Shown: positions 33,938 through 44,093, counted from the first letter of the stretch. The stretch is DNA of 64,000 nucleotides from Halomonas borealis (GCF_004798905.1 NZ_SDMO01000012.1:50397-114396), one strand, 5' to 3'. Numbers and translations: made by a program. The notes: generated by a model not told the origin, from the sequence alone.

Positions 33938-33956
33938 AATAAGAATGGTTATCAAT
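33938..33956 (-). promoter_or_regulatory. Candidate Fur box of fhuCDB
   Basis: AATAAGAATGGTTATCAAT matches 15 of 19 Fur positions (AATGATAATCGTTATCATT register). It lies 68 bases upstream of the fhuC start, in the divergent gap with the ABC exporter gene at 34124. Confidence 0.66.
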
Positions 33957-34123
33957 GGTGACGTGTGGCGCATCGCGGCCTCCCGGCGAGGGGCTGGGTG
34001 ACAGGACTGGGTATCCGGGGCCGGCGACAGGGGGGCGGCCCCGGGGTAAGGTAGCCCTCCTCTGTCCGGTGGCCCCTTGACGCCGCCGGGCGATGTTCCC
34101 CGCGCTGTCATGGAGAGTCACGC

Positions 34124-35923
34124 ATGTCGAGTACCAGTAGCTTCCGGGCCCTGGGGCGTCTGTTGCGCTATGCCCGCGGTCACCGGCGGCGGATCGTCGC
34201 CGCCACCGCTTGTTCGATCATCAACAAGCTGTTCGATATCGCCCCGGAGATCCTCATCGGGGTGGCCATCGACGTGGTGGTCAACCAGGAGGACAGCTTC
34301 GTCGCCGGGCTCGGTTTCACCACGGCCCGGGAGCAGATCCTGATCCTCGGGGTGCTGACCTTCTTCATCTGGGCCGGCGAGTCGCTGTTCGAGTATCTCT
34401 ACCAGGTCCTGTGGCGCAACCTGGCCCAACGACTCCAGGCCGAGCTGCGTCAGGACGCCTACGAGCACGTTCAGCGCCTCGACATGGGCTTCTTCGAATC
34501 GCGAAGCTCCGGGCAGCTGGTGGCGACCATGAACGACGACGTCAACCAACTCGAGCGCTTCCTCGATGGCGGTGCCAACGCCATGATCCAGGTCGGCGTC
34601 ACCGTGGTGGCGGTAGGAGCGGTGTTCGTCGTGCTCTCGCCGCTGATCGCGCTGCTGGCCTTCACGCCGATCCCGCTGATCATCTGGGGCGCCTTCTACT
34701 TCCAGCGCAAGGCGGGGCCGCTGTACGCCGAGGTGCGCGAGCGGGTCGGCGAGCTCGCAAGCCGGCTGTCCAACAACCTGGCAGGCATCGCCACCATCAA
34801 GAGCTTCACCGCCGAGGCCCGCGAGGCCGAGCGCCTGCGCCAGGCAAGCGAAGCCTACGTGGCGGCCAACCGTCGGGCGATCCGCCTCAGCTCGGCGTTC
34901 ATTCCGGTGATTCGCATGGCGATCCTCGCCGGCTTCCTGGCCACCTTCACGGTGGGCGGGATGATGGCGCTGAACGGTGAGCTCAACGTCGGCGCCTATG
35001 GGGTGCTGGTGTTCCTCACCCAGCGGCTGCTGTGGCCGCTCACCGGGCTGGCCCAGGTCATCGACCTGTTCGAGCGCGCCATGGCCAGCACCCGGCGCAT
35101 CCTCGACCTGCTGGGCACGCCGATCCTGGTGCGTGACGACGCCGATCGGCCACTCGCCGCGCCGGTACGCGGCGAGGTGCGCTTCGAAGACGTAGCCTTC
35201 CGCTATGGCGAGTCCGGCGCCGGGGTCGAGGGCATCGACCTCGCGGTGCCGGCGGGGCATACCCTGGCGCTGGTCGGCGCCACGGGCTCCGGCAAGTCGA
35301 CGCTGATCAAGCTGTTGTTGCGTTTCGTCGAGCCGGCCGCGGGGCGAGTGAGCGTCGATGGCCAGCCGCTCGACGCGGTGTCGCTGATCTCGCTGCGCCG
35401 GGCGATCGGCCTGGTCAGCCAGGACGTCTACCTGTTCGAGGGCTCGATTCGCGACAACATCGCCTATGGCAAGCCCGACGCCGAGGATGCCGAGATCGTC
35501 GAGGCGGCGCGTACCGCCGAGGCCTGGGGCTTCATCCAGGCGCTGCCCGAGGGACTCGACACCGCGGTGGGCGAGCGCGGTGTGCGGCTCTCCGGCGGCC
35601 AGCGTCAGCGGCTGTCGCTGGCCCGGGCGCTGCTCAAGGATCCGCCGATCCTGGTGCTCGACGAGGCCACCAGCGCGGTGGACAACGAGACCGAGGCGGC
35701 CATCCAGCGCTCGCTCTCGCGCATCGGCCATGGCCGCACGGTGATCATGATCGCCCATCGGCTGTCGACCATCGTGCATGCCGACGAGATCGCCGTCATC
35801 GAGGCGGGCCGGGTGGCCGAGCGCGGCACCCACCGTGAGCTGCTGGCCCACAACGGGCGTTACGCCGCCCAGTGGCGGGTGCAGACCGGAGAGCTGGAGC
35901 TCGCGGAGCAGCCGTTCGGCTGA
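34124..35923 (+). CDS. ABC exporter, MsbA/multidrug type (fused permease-ATPase)
   Basis: This is a 599-residue half-transporter. An amino-terminal six-helix exporter domain (about 20-310) contains the usual [24 protein letters not shown] intracellular helix ([21 protein letters not shown]) and [14 protein letters not shown]. The ATPase domain has [65 protein letters not shown] and IAHRLST. It should work as a homodimer. Substrate is unknown: the family covers lipid A, drugs and peptides. It is divergent from fhuCDB across a 250-base gap carrying the fhu Fur box, so iron control is possible. The stop is 19 bases from the stop of the convergent helicase-nuclease gene. Confidence 0.9.
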   Translation: MSSTSSFRALGRLLRYARGHRRRIVAATACSIINKLFDIAPEILIGVAIDVVVNQEDSFVAGLGFTTAREQILILGVLTFFIWAGESLFEYLYQVLWRNLAQRLQAELRQDAYEHVQRLDMGFFESRSSGQLVATMNDDVNQLERFLDGGANAMIQVGVTVVAVGAVFVVLSPLIALLAFTPIPLIIWGAFYFQRKAGPLYAEVRERVGELASRLSNNLAGIATIKSFTAEAREAERLRQASEAYVAANRRAIRLSSAFIPVIRMAILAGFLATFTVGGMMALNGELNVGAYGVLVFLTQRLLWPLTGLAQVIDLFERAMASTRRILDLLGTPILVRDDADRPLAAPVRGEVRFEDVAFRYGESGAGVEGIDLAVPAGHTLALVGATGSGKSTLIKLLLRFVEPAAGRVSVDGQPLDAVSLISLRRAIGLVSQDVYLFEGSIRDNIAYGKPDAEDAEIVEAARTAEAWGFIQALPEGLDTAVGERGVRLSGGQRQRLSLARALLKDPPILVLDEATSAVDNETEAAIQRSLSRIGHGRTVIMIAHRLSTIVHADEIAVIEAGRVAERGTHRELLAHNGRYAAQWRVQTGELELAEQPFG

Positions 35924-35942
35924 GGCGAGGCGATGAGGGAGT

Positions 35943-38900
35943 TCAGGGCGCGGACACCGAATCGCTGGCGGTGATGGTGGGGGAACTGTCGCGCAAGGTG
36001 GCGAGAGTCTCGGAGGCGCGGGAGATCAGCGGCCGCGCCTGGGGGCCACGCACCACGCTGCTGCTTTCCAGCATCCGGTAGGCGCCATTGCGGTCGGCCG
36101 AGAGCCAGTTGAGCGAGCCGCACGCGTACAGGTCCTGATCGACCAGCAGCATCTTGGCATGCAGGTGTCGACACAGGCGGAAGGTGACGCCGTAGCGATC
36201 GGCAAAGGCCTGCAGGTAGTCGTGAAAGCCGAGTCGCCGGTCCTTCCACTTGGCGCTGCTAAACACCTCGTCGAGGTAGATGCGAACCGGTATCTGCCGG
36301 GAAGTGGCACCGGTCCGTCGGCGCAGCGCCTCGAGCGCCTGCACTAGCTCGGCGCGCTCGAGCTCGCGTTGCAGAACCCAGGGCGACAAGATGCATATCT
36401 GCTGACGGGCGTTGGCGATGGCGGCAAACATCAGAGCGTCATGATCGGCGTGCTCGAAGATGACCTCGATTGTCGAGGCATCCGTGTCATCTATCCGGGG
36501 CGTGAAGGCCATCGGAATATCGCCGCCCGGGTGGCGGGTCAAGTAGCGATAGAGCAGGCCCCGCGGGCTGCTGTCCGGCTGGCGTCCCAGCAGGTGCATG
36601 TCACCGACGAAAATGAAGTGATCCTTGGCGCGGGAGACGGCCACGTTGAGCATCGAGCGGGACCGGTCGATGAAGCGACCGTCGACCGTCCCCGCGTAGA
36701 CGCCGGAGAACAGCACCACGCGCCGCTCGGCCCCCTGCAGCGAATGCACCGTGCCGACGGTCAGCTGGCTGGCCGCCTCCTCGCCCAGGGTCTGTCGCAG
36801 CTGCCGCTTGATCGCCTCGGCCTGAGCCTTGAAGGGCGTCACCACGGCGACGAGCGAGGAGAGCGCCACCGGCCTTTCGCCCTCCTGGTAGCGGGCGACC
36901 ATGGCCTCGGCGTGCTCGGCGATCCATTGGCTGATCGCCAGCGCTTCCGTCTCGTTGACACGGGAGGTGCCATGCATCTGGCACTGGCCATCGATGTGCC
37001 AGTAGCTCAGCGGCTGGAGCTGCGCCAGGCGTAAGGTCGGCCGGTCGCCACTCTCGGGGCCTGGGGCTGCGTCGGTCTGCAGAGGGGCCTGCGCGGCGCC
37101 GCGCTTCGGGGTCAGCAAGCCCTCGTAGCAGAGCGCGTTGCAATAGTCGATGATTTCATCGAAGCAGCGACGGTGCTCATCGAGGAACATGCCGGGCGGA
37201 CCGCCCGTGGTACCTCGTTGCCGTCGCAGGTAGTGGTAGGCACAGGCCTGCTGGGCGATGTACATCACCGATCCCTGCGTCGGCCCCTGCCCCAGGGTGT
37301 TGATAGCTGCCACGCCTGCATCGTCGTCGGTGGCGGTGATAAGCCGACTCTCGGCCAAGTTCTGGCGCTCCAGGGTCTCGCCGAGGGTAGCTACCGGGGC
37401 GATCTGCTGGGTGTCGCCCACCACTAGTGCGCGCTTGGCCAGTGCGAAACCGGGTGCGGCGACCTCGGGACTGACCTGGCCGGCCTCGTCGACGATCAGC
37501 AGATCGGCCAGGCCGAAGGCCAGCGTCTGGCGCCCGCCGCGATAGACCTGAAACAGCGAGGGCAGGGCGCTGAACGTCGAGACGATGGCTGGTGCCACCA
37601 TGGCGTACAGGCCCAGCACGCGTTCCAGTTCCCCGGGCTTGGGGTGCCAGCCGCCGCCGGCGGGAATCTGCTTCAGTCGCTTGAGTTGGTCGTGATCCAG
37701 CGCCAGCAGCTCTTCGGCCTCGAGCAAGGCGCGTCCCTCCCAGTAGTGGGTGGCCAGACGGAATAGCGTGAAGCGCTGAGTGGGCTCCAGGGCTGCGTCG
37801 GCGCTGGCCACCAGCTCATCCGCCCGGGCGCTCCAGTCGCGATGCCCGAGGAGGATGCCGACCGGCGAGTCGGCCTCGAAGTGCTCGTCCAGTTGTTGCC
37901 AGCACCGATCGAGCCGGGCATGCAGCTCGGCGTGGTGCCGGCGCTGTTGCTCCACCTCCGCCCGGCAGGCGGCGTGGCGCGTCTCGGTATCCCGAACGGC
38001 TTGGGTGGCAGCGATGATGTCGGCGTCGAGTCGTGTCATGACCGCCTCAAGGCGCCCACGCTGGCCTGCCGCCTTGCCCGTGGCCGCCAGCCGTTCGTGT
38101 AGAGTGGCGGCCTCCACGGCTTCGCTGCTGAGCACTACCGCTTCGAGCTTGCGCCTGACGGGGGGAAGAAAGTCGAACAGCGATAGCCAGCTCGGTGCCT
38201 GGGCCAGTGCCTGAGTGAGGCCGTCGCGGGTATGACCGAGCGCCTCGAGTGTCTGGCGCGCCTGCGCCTGCTGAACCTGCTCGGACTCGACTGCCTGCCG
38301 GGAGTGGGCCAACGCTTGGTCAGTGTCCTGGCACGCCTGATGCAAAGCGGGAAGGGTTTCCAGGGTGGCGCGGAGCGCATCAATGGCCTGGCTGCGCTGG
38401 CAGATATCTTGGTGCAGGGCATCGACGAGGTAGCGGGTGGTGGCACTGGGCTCAAGGTCGTGCAGCGTCTCGCTGTTTCCGAGGTCGGGGACCGTGCTAA
38501 TCCAGGCGCCGCCATGGCTGTTGTATTCGGCCATGGCGGTCGCCAGCCGCTCGCGGTCGGTCAGACGCTCGAGCAGTTCTTGAAAGTACATGGGAGCGCT
38601 GTGGTCCTGCATCGCCTGGGTGGCCTGCTGCTTGGCCCGTCGCAGCGCCCTGGTGCTGGGGCGATAGGTGCCGTAGCTCCATACCAGCGAGTCGGGTAGC
38701 CAGCGCCCGGCCAGCGGGCCGGAGCCGGCGTCGAAGTCCTTGTGGAAGGCGGCGATGATATTGGTCACGGCCTGGTTGGTGGCGCTGGCGCCGACGATGA
38801 TCGGTGGGCGTCTGGCTGCCTCCCGTGCTGCCTGGGTCCAGAGGTTGGCCACGATGGAGAGCAGCAGCGTGGTTTTGCCGGTACCGGGCGGGCCGTTGAT

Positions 38901-39872
38901 CGCCAGCATCTCGCCGTCGCCGGTGCCCAGCACCAGGTGGTTCATGGCGTGGCGCTGGGCCTCGGCGAGGGGGTGTCGGCCGGTGGAATGGGCCAAACGC
39001 TGGCCGAACCCCTGGAGGTCATCGAGGAGGGGCCGTTCGTCGGCCGGCGCATCGGCGGCAAAACGCCGGTAAAGCGCCGGTGCCTCCGTCGTATGATCGA
39101 GCAATTCGTCGAAGACGCGCACCTGCTGGCGGATGGCTGCATCCGACAGCGCGTCACTGCTCAGGAAGCAGGCCCCGCCGCCGGTGGGCACCTCGGCGAG
39201 AGGTATCAGCGCGCCGGATTCCAGGGCCGAACGGTGGGTGGCACAGGCGGCTTCGCGCAGCGCGTCCAGGTAGGCCATGGCGCTCGACCAGGCGGTTCGA
39301 TGGGCTTTTTCGACCTCCTCCAGTTGCCGTTGGAACTCCGGCGAGCCAGGTGCAGCCGTGCAAGGCTCTGGCAATGTCACGGGCGGAGCGGGGGCGAACG
39401 GATGGGCGCTGCGAAAGGTATCATGGTCGTGTAGCAGTGCCATAATCGGCTGATCGGAGCTCTCCCAGTCCGGTGCCAGCAGGTCGCGCGGGATATAGGG
39501 TTGTGCCGCGGGCCATAGCCGCCGGCTGTGGCGATCGAGCAAGACCGGCAGAGCGAAGGGCAGCCACATGGGCGACGAGCCCGCTTCATCTCCATGGCGA
39601 GTGCTGGTCAGGCCGTGGTCGTGCTTCAGTACCCAGGCTTCGGGGAACAGGGTTAGCGCCTGAGGCTCCGTACGCGTGGATGGCTGCCGATCGGCCCCGG
39701 CAAGCCGAGTGTGCTTGGGGGGTGGCGGAAGGGTTTCAACAATACCGCGCTCGCGACAGCTCATGGGCTGGGCAATCAGCCCGTGTTTCTGCTGTGGCCG
39801 GCACCCGGCTTCGAAGACGGTGTCGGCCAGGCAGCGACGCCAGAAGGTCGTCTTGCGGTTAATGATCGACAT
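35943..39872 (-). CDS. mkoC: SF1 (Upf1/COG1112-like) helicase with C-terminal PLD nuclease domain; type II Mokosh-like
   Basis: This is a 1309-residue protein. Walker A GPPGTGKTT lies at 327-335, a long probably coiled-coil insertion at about 480-660, Walker B LLIVDEAGQ at 791-799, GDTQQIAPV at 819-827, GTVHSLQGAERR at 1040-1051 and NVAVSRAKDHFIFVGD at 1076-1091. These are Upf1-like SF1 helicase motifs. The tail (1140-1309) carries a phospholipase-D signature: HAK at 1238-1240, Asp1245 and GSLN at 1252-1255. Helicase plus single PLD motif in one chain is the architecture described for type II Mokosh (MkoC) anti-phage proteins; homology to them was not tested. AAGGG precedes ATG 39872. It is a single-gene unit inside the iron region, not in the tRNA island. 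Confidence 0.82.
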   Translation of the reverse strand: MSIINRKTTFWRRCLADTVFEAGCRPQQKHGLIAQPMSCRERGIVETLPPPPKHTRLAGADRQPSTRTEPQALTLFPEAWVLKHDHGLTSTRHGDEAGSSPMWLPFALPVLLDRHSRRLWPAAQPYIPRDLLAPDWESSDQPIMALLHDHDTFRSAHPFAPAPPVTLPEPCTAAPGSPEFQRQLEEVEKAHRTAWSSAMAYLDALREAACATHRSALESGALIPLAEVPTGGGACFLSSDALSDAAIRQQVRVFDELLDHTTEAPALYRRFAADAPADERPLLDDLQGFGQRLAHSTGRHPLAEAQRHAMNHLVLGTGDGEMLAINGPPGTGKTTLLLSIVANLWTQAAREAARRPPIIVGASATNQAVTNIIAAFHKDFDAGSGPLAGRWLPDSLVWSYGTYRPSTRALRRAKQQATQAMQDHSAPMYFQELLERLTDRERLATAMAEYNSHGGAWISTVPDLGNSETLHDLEPSATTRYLVDALHQDICQRSQAIDALRATLETLPALHQACQDTDQALAHSRQAVESEQVQQAQARQTLEALGHTRDGLTQALAQAPSWLSLFDFLPPVRRKLEAVVLSSEAVEAATLHERLAATGKAAGQRGRLEAVMTRLDADIIAATQAVRDTETRHAACRAEVEQQRRHHAELHARLDRCWQQLDEHFEADSPVGILLGHRDWSARADELVASADAALEPTQRFTLFRLATHYWEGRALLEAEELLALDHDQLKRLKQIPAGGGWHPKPGELERVLGLYAMVAPAIVSTFSALPSLFQVYRGGRQTLAFGLADLLIVDEAGQVSPEVAAPGFALAKRALVVGDTQQIAPVATLGETLERQNLAESRLITATDDDAGVAAINTLGQGPTQGSVMYIAQQACAYHYLRRQRGTTGGPPGMFLDEHRRCFDEIIDYCNALCYEGLLTPKRGAAQAPLQTDAAPGPESGDRPTLRLAQLQPLSYWHIDGQCQMHGTSRVNETEALAISQWIAEHAEAMVARYQEGERPVALSSLVAVVTPFKAQAEAIKRQLRQTLGEEAASQLTVGTVHSLQGAERRVVLFSGVYAGTVDGRFIDRSRSMLNVAVSRAKDHFIFVGDMHLLGRQPDSSPRGLLYRYLTRHPGGDIPMAFTPRIDDTDASTIEVIFEHADHDALMFAAIANARQQICILSPWVLQRELERAELVQALEALRRRTGATSRQIPVRIYLDEVFSSAKWKDRRLGFHDYLQAFADRYGVTFRLCRHLHAKMLLVDQDLYACGSLNWLSADRNGAYRMLESSSVVRGPQARPLISRASETLATLRDSSPTITASDSVSAP

Positions 39873-40177
39873 GGCAATTCCCTTGCGACCGGCTCAGCGT
39901 GAAAAACCCTCGATTATCAGTGGTTCATGGCATGAAGTCGAGTTGGGGGGCTGCGGGCCTGTTGCTTCAAGGCGAGTGGATCGCCAAGCGCCTTGATGAT
40001 GGGGCGAACGCTCTGGACTTGGATGGTCGCAGCGTCCCCGGCAGTGGGCGAATGATGCGTCGTGTCGCCCTGAGGCCCATGGCGATTCACGGAGAGGGGG
40101 AACTCATCCTGTCTGGATAAGCAAACACCGGCGGCCTTCGGGCCGCCGGTGTGCGTCATGGGGGAGACTCGGTGGGA
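39873..40177. other. Intergenic region upstream of the helicase-nuclease gene
   Basis: This is a 305-base gap between the helicase-nuclease start and the end of the next receptor gene, both on the minus strand. Apart from the receptor terminator at 40125-40152 it holds no supported gene. Short open frames on both strands have no family resemblance. The promoter of the helicase-nuclease gene should lie in 39880-40120. Confidence 0.5.
40125..40152 (-). terminator. Rho-independent terminator of the FoxA-like receptor gene
   Basis: A 12-base-pair perfect stem (ACACCGGCGGCC with its complement) closes a four-base loop (TTCG on the + strand, CGAA on the transcript). On the minus strand it is followed by TTTGCTT. 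It starts 25 bases after the receptor stop codon. Confidence 0.9.
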
Positions 40178-42265
40178 TCAGAAGTCGTAGCTGACGGTGG
40201 CCTTCACGCTGCGTTCGGCACCGAAGTAGCAGTAGTCGAGGCTATAGCAGGAGGCCACGTAGTCCTTGTCGAGCAGGTTGTTGACGTTGAGCTTGGCGGT
40301 CACGCCTTCCATTCCCATCTGGCCGAAGTCATAGCCGATCATGCCGTCGAGCAGGGTGTAGCTCGGCACTTCGCGGGTGTTGTCGCGGTCGGCGTAGCTC
40401 TCGGTGTAATGGCGCACGCCAAGGCCGGCATCCAGGCCGCGTAGCGGGCCGCTGGAGGCCTCATAGAAGCCCCACAGGGTGGCGGTCTGTTTCGGCACCT
40501 GGTTGACCCGGTTGCCTTCGTAACCGTTGTCGGTCTCCTCGAAGGTGGCATCGGTGTAGGCGTAGCCCGCATGCATGCTGAGGTCTTGCGTCAGTTGGAC
40601 GCGCGCTTCCAGCTCGATGCCCTGGGACTGGATCTCGCCGATGGTCTCGTATTCGGCCGCGGGGTTTTCCTTGGTGGCCACGTTTTCCTGGGTGATATGG
40701 AAGGCCGTCAGGCTGTACTGGTCGGCCGTGCCGGTCGGCTGGACCTTGATCCCGGCCTCGACCTGCTCGCCTTCCGTCGGCTCCAGGATGGTGCCGTCGG
40801 CCTTCGAGAGGCTGTTGGGCGAGAACGAGGTGGTGTAATTGATGAAGGGTGAGACACCGTTGTCGAAGCGGTAGAGCAACCCGGCGCGACCGCTGAACTG
40901 GGTGTCTTCCCGGGAGTTCTCGTCGCCGCTCAGCTTGCCGACGTTATCGATCTCCACCCAGTCATGGCGCGCGCCGAGCATGGCATGCCAGTGGCCCCAG
41001 TGGATCTGGTCCTGGAAGTAAGTGCCGATCTGCTCGAGCTCGCGGTCCCGTTCGAAATAGGTGGTGACGCCGGTGGGAGTCGCTCCGTACTCAGGGTCGA
41101 AGACGTCGATCGGGGTCAGGGCCCCGTAGGCGTCTTCGGTGTCGGTCTGGCGGTACTGGTAGTCGGCACCGAACAGCAACTGGTGGTTCACGTCGCCGGC
41201 CTCGAGGCGATATTCGAGCTGGTGATCGACGGTCCAGGCCTCGAGGCTCTCCTCGCCCTCGAGGTAGCCACGGTTCATCTCGGTGTCGGTGGCATAGCCG
41301 GTGACGTAGGCCTGCTCGATGGCGACGTCCGACTCCAGGTAGCGCACCTTCTGGCGGGCGCTCAGGTGGTCGGTGAAACGGTGCTCGAGTTCGTAGCCCA
41401 GCAGGTTCTGGTCGCGCTCGAAGACATCGTGGCCGGGCTCGCCCTCGAAGGTGTCGTTGTCGATGCGGCGGCCGAAGCGGCTGGACACCGCGCCCTCATA
41501 AGGCATGCCGGCGTGATAGCCGCCCTCGGGCTCACGGGAGAGATAGGCGTTGAGGTTCAGCGTGGTTTGATCCGTGATGTCCCAGGTGACGCTCGGCGCG
41601 ATGGCATAACTTTCTTCCTCGACCGGCGCGAACTGGGTGTCCTGCCCGCGGGTGATGCCGGTGAGGCGGTAGGCGGCGCGCTGACTCTCGCCGAGGCTGC
41701 CGGTGACATCGAAGCCCGTATGGTATTGATCTCGGTTGCCATACCCGGCTGTGACCTCACCCGTGACCTCGTCGGTGAATGCCGGGCGCTTGCTGGTCAG
41801 CGCGACCAGGCCTCCCGGAGAGGCGCGACCGTAGAGTACCGAGGCCGGCCCCTTGACCACTTCCATGGACTCCAGCATGTAAGGGTCGATCTTGAGCGAG
41901 GAGAAGGTGCCGGCATCGCCCATCACCTTGAGGCCGTCGAGGAAGGTGTTGCTCACGCTGCCATCGGTGAAGCCGCGCAGGACGATGTAGTCGTAGCGAT
42001 TGGACGAGCCGATCTGGTCGGTGAAAGCACCGGGCGTGTAGTCGAGCGCCCGCTGCACCGTCTCGGCTCCCTTCTGCTCCCATTCCTCGCGTTCCACCCG
42101 TGAGGTGGCCTGGGGCGTCTCGTTGAACGGTGTCTCGGTCTTGGTGGCGGCCTGGCCGGTGACGGTCACGGTATCCAGAGACGTGGCTGGCTCGGCGAGC
42201 GCGTTCAGGCTGGTGCCGGCGGCGGCGAGCGCTACCGCCAGCGCCAGGGGGCGAGGGGTCGGCAT
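40178..42265 (-). CDS. TonB-dependent siderophore receptor, FhuA/FoxA type
   Basis: This is a 695-residue receptor. Signal peptide: LALAVALAAAGTSLNALA. TonB box region DTVTVTGQ. Plug motifs: RYDYIVLRGFTDG, MLESMEVVKGPASVLYGRASPGGLV and SKRPAF. The carboxy end has LLDKDYVASCYSLDYCYFGAERS, again with paired cysteines, and finishes TVSYDF. AAGGA lies upstream of ATG 42265; the much longer open frame upstream is a shadow through the regulator gene. A Fur-like box lies 33 bases before the start, and an AraC-type regulator gene ends 104 bases upstream on the same strand. The receptor is thus probably induced by its own ligand in the manner of PchR/FptA, an inference from the arrangement. Confidence 0.92.
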   Translation of the reverse strand: MPTPRPLALAVALAAAGTSLNALAEPATSLDTVTVTGQAATKTETPFNETPQATSRVEREEWEQKGAETVQRALDYTPGAFTDQIGSSNRYDYIVLRGFTDGSVSNTFLDGLKVMGDAGTFSSLKIDPYMLESMEVVKGPASVLYGRASPGGLVALTSKRPAFTDEVTGEVTAGYGNRDQYHTGFDVTGSLGESQRAAYRLTGITRGQDTQFAPVEEESYAIAPSVTWDITDQTTLNLNAYLSREPEGGYHAGMPYEGAVSSRFGRRIDNDTFEGEPGHDVFERDQNLLGYELEHRFTDHLSARQKVRYLESDVAIEQAYVTGYATDTEMNRGYLEGEESLEAWTVDHQLEYRLEAGDVNHQLLFGADYQYRQTDTEDAYGALTPIDVFDPEYGATPTGVTTYFERDRELEQIGTYFQDQIHWGHWHAMLGARHDWVEIDNVGKLSGDENSREDTQFSGRAGLLYRFDNGVSPFINYTTSFSPNSLSKADGTILEPTEGEQVEAGIKVQPTGTADQYSLTAFHITQENVATKENPAAEYETIGEIQSQGIELEARVQLTQDLSMHAGYAYTDATFEETDNGYEGNRVNQVPKQTATLWGFYEASSGPLRGLDAGLGVRHYTESYADRDNTREVPSYTLLDGMIGYDFGQMGMEGVTAKLNVNNLLDKDYVASCYSLDYCYFGAERSVKATVSYDF

Positions 42266-42297
42266 GAGGGGGTCCTTGGTGTGAATGGGTGTCGCCA

Positions 42298-42316
42298 GGC
42301 AATGAGAATTATTACT
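42298..42316 (-). promoter_or_regulatory. Candidate Fur box of the FoxA-like receptor
   Basis: GGCAATGAGAATTATTACT matches 13 of 19 Fur positions with the strong core AATGAGAATTATT. It lies just upstream of the receptor start and downstream of the AraC-type gene. Confidence 0.6.
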
Positions 42317-42369
42317 TTTTATGGGGTGGGCCGAGGTATGCGCGGCGCTCACTCGTCTATGCGCGGCGC

Positions 42370-43311
42370 TCAGGCATGGTGATGCAGGGAACTCGGCGCT
42401 ACGCCGTAGCGGCGGCGGAAGGCGGTGGCGAAGTTGGAGGCGTGGCGATAGCCACAGAAGTGGGCGGCCTGCTGCACGCTGTAGCCATGGCACAGGTAAT
42501 CGTGGGCGAGGCTCAGCCGGCAGTCGCGCAGGTAGTCGAAGACGCTGCGGCCGAAGGCGGCCGGGAACTTGCGGCGCAGGCTGGCGGGGCTCATGGCGGC
42601 CAGCCGGGCCAGGGTCTCCAGGCGATGCTCGGCGGCCGGTGTCTTCTCTAGCGTGGCGCGTACCCGTTCCAGGCGTTGGTATTCCCCCGGGGGTAGGCGG
42701 GCCGGCGGGCCGGGTTCCGGGGCCATCGCCAGCGGCAGGCCGTGGGCCAGCAGCTGCAGGCCGAGGCCCTCCATCAGCAGGCCCTGGGCGCGGCTGGGCA
42801 GCGGCGCGACCAGGGCTTGTTCGAGCCCCTGGAGCAGCGGCGCCGGTGGCTGCCAGGCATGCATCCGCGAGCCCTCGTCGCTCGCGGATGCCGCGCCCAG
42901 TTCGGCCAGGCGCGCCTCGCTGAGGCCCAGGGTCAGGGCGCGAATGCGTTGCCCGGCTGGCTGGGTGGCCTCTAGGCCATGGCGGCTGTCGAGCCGCACG
43001 CTTAGCGCCGTGCCCGGCGTCAGGGCCAGGGTGCGGTCCGCCAGACGGACCTCGGCCCGGCCCTCCAGCATGACCACGATCGACAGCGGCGAGGGCACCC
43101 GAGAGCGGGAGTCGTAGCGATGCAGCACCTCCACGTTCGAGGCCACTAGCTCCATGCCCTGACCCAACGCCATTTCGTGGACCTCGCCGCGTACCACCGG
43201 TTCTTCGGCTCGGGCGTGCAGCGTGGGCACGCGGTATTCGATGCCGTAGCGTCGCCCGTAGGCCTGCAGGTCGCGGGCGGTGTGCTGGCGCACCGCGGAG
43301 GCGGCGTTCAT
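42370..43311 (-). CDS. AraC-family transcriptional regulator, PchR-like
   Basis: This is a 313-residue regulator. The amino-terminal two thirds are a ligand-sensing region with a cupin-like stretch (residues 75-110: SPLSIVVMLEGRAEVRLADRTLALTPGT). The carboxy-terminal 85 residues hold two helix-turn-helix units: LARLAAMSPASLRRKFPAAFG and SVQQAAHFCGYRHASNFATAFRRRYG. ATG 43311 overlaps the stop of fhuF (ATGA), so regulator and reductase are co-translated. PchR-type regulators bind the ferric siderophore and activate the receptor gene; the receptor directly downstream is the likely target. The open frame continues upstream across fhuF only as a shadow. Confidence 0.9.
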   Translation of the reverse strand: MNAASAVRQHTARDLQAYGRRYGIEYRVPTLHARAEEPVVRGEVHEMALGQGMELVASNVEVLHRYDSRSRVPSPLSIVVMLEGRAEVRLADRTLALTPGTALSVRLDSRHGLEATQPAGQRIRALTLGLSEARLAELGAASASDEGSRMHAWQPPAPLLQGLEQALVAPLPSRAQGLLMEGLGLQLLAHGLPLAMAPEPGPPARLPPGEYQRLERVRATLEKTPAAEHRLETLARLAAMSPASLRRKFPAAFGRSVFDYLRDCRLSLAHDYLCHGYSVQQAAHFCGYRHASNFATAFRRRYGVAPSSLHHHA

Positions 43312-44093
43312 GAGGTGGCCCGCCTTGCTTCCTGGACTGGCTCGGCGTTGGTGGCTTTCGCACCCTTGGCACCGTGTCGGCATTCCAGTGGGCAGTTGCC
43401 GCAGTAGTCGAGCTCGTCGATCAGGTAGCGGATGCAGCACAGCCGCCGGATGCGGCTCGGCGATTCGGGGGTGGTGGGCTCGACATAGCGCACCGGACGA
43501 TGCAGGGGGTTGCGTCGCCCATCGGCCAGGTGGCGGCTGGCCATCAGCCGGTGGGCCTCTTCGGCGCCATGGGGCGAGGCCATGGGGTGGCTCGGCAGGG
43601 CGCTGGCGAAGTATTCGAAGTAGTTGCCGGCGTTGCTCCAGAAGACCTTGGGCGAGGCCCCGGTGGCCGAGGCCAGGGCCTCGATCAACGGCGTCAGATG
43701 GCCGTCGAGCAGCGTCGCGAAGCGGGTCAGGCCGTCGAGATCGCCGAGCGGCCGGCCCGCATGGTTCAGGTGGAGCCCGGTGGTCTGTCCCTCCGGCGAT
43801 TGGTCGAGGCGTAGCTCGTCCAGCCCCAGCGGCAGGTCGCGTTCGAGCAGCAGGTTGGCCGCCAGGCCATGGGCGCAGAGCGTACTGAGATGCCACTTCG
43901 ACCACAGCGAGGCGACCGCCCGGCGATCGCCGTGGCCGTACTGGGCCCCGAAGCGATCGAATAGTGCATCCAGGTAGGTCGGGTCGAGCAGCCGGCGGGC
44001 GGGGATGCTGTCGGCCGTGGGCGTCGTCGTGACCTGTGGGGGCGGCAGATGCTGCAGGGGGCCGATATAGAGCTGCGACAGCGCGAGAGTCAT
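43308..44093 (-). CDS. fhuF: FhuF-like ferric siderophore reductase
   Basis: This is a 261-residue cytoplasmic iron-sulfur reductase. The diagnostic C-terminal motif CC-x10-C-x2-C is present (Cys219, Cys220, Cys231, Cys234, within RRLCCIRYLIDELDYCGNCP) and binds a [2Fe-2S] cluster in FhuF. The rest matches the family in length and in features such as VFWSNAGNYFEYF. FhuF reduces ferric hydroxamates to release iron. After the cysteine motif there is a basic tail of about 25 residues. The gene is preceded by one of the best Fur boxes in the window (44135-44153) and is coupled to the AraC-type regulator gene. Confidence 0.92.
   Translation of the reverse strand: MTLALSQLYIGPLQHLPPPQVTTTPTADSIPARRLLDPTYLDALFDRFGAQYGHGDRRAVASLWSKWHLSTLCAHGLAANLLLERDLPLGLDELRLDQSPEGQTTGLHLNHAGRPLGDLDGLTRFATLLDGHLTPLIEALASATGASPKVFWSNAGNYFEYFASALPSHPMASPHGAEEAHRLMASRHLADGRRNPLHRPVRYVEPTTPESPSRIRRLCCIRYLIDELDYCGNCPLECRHGAKGAKATNAEPVQEARRATS

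Noticed and set aside
42266..43372. Upstream extension of the FoxA-like receptor frame through the AraC-type gene
   Set aside because: The receptor signal peptide begins at 42265 with AAGGA upstream; the extension is a shadow of the regulator.
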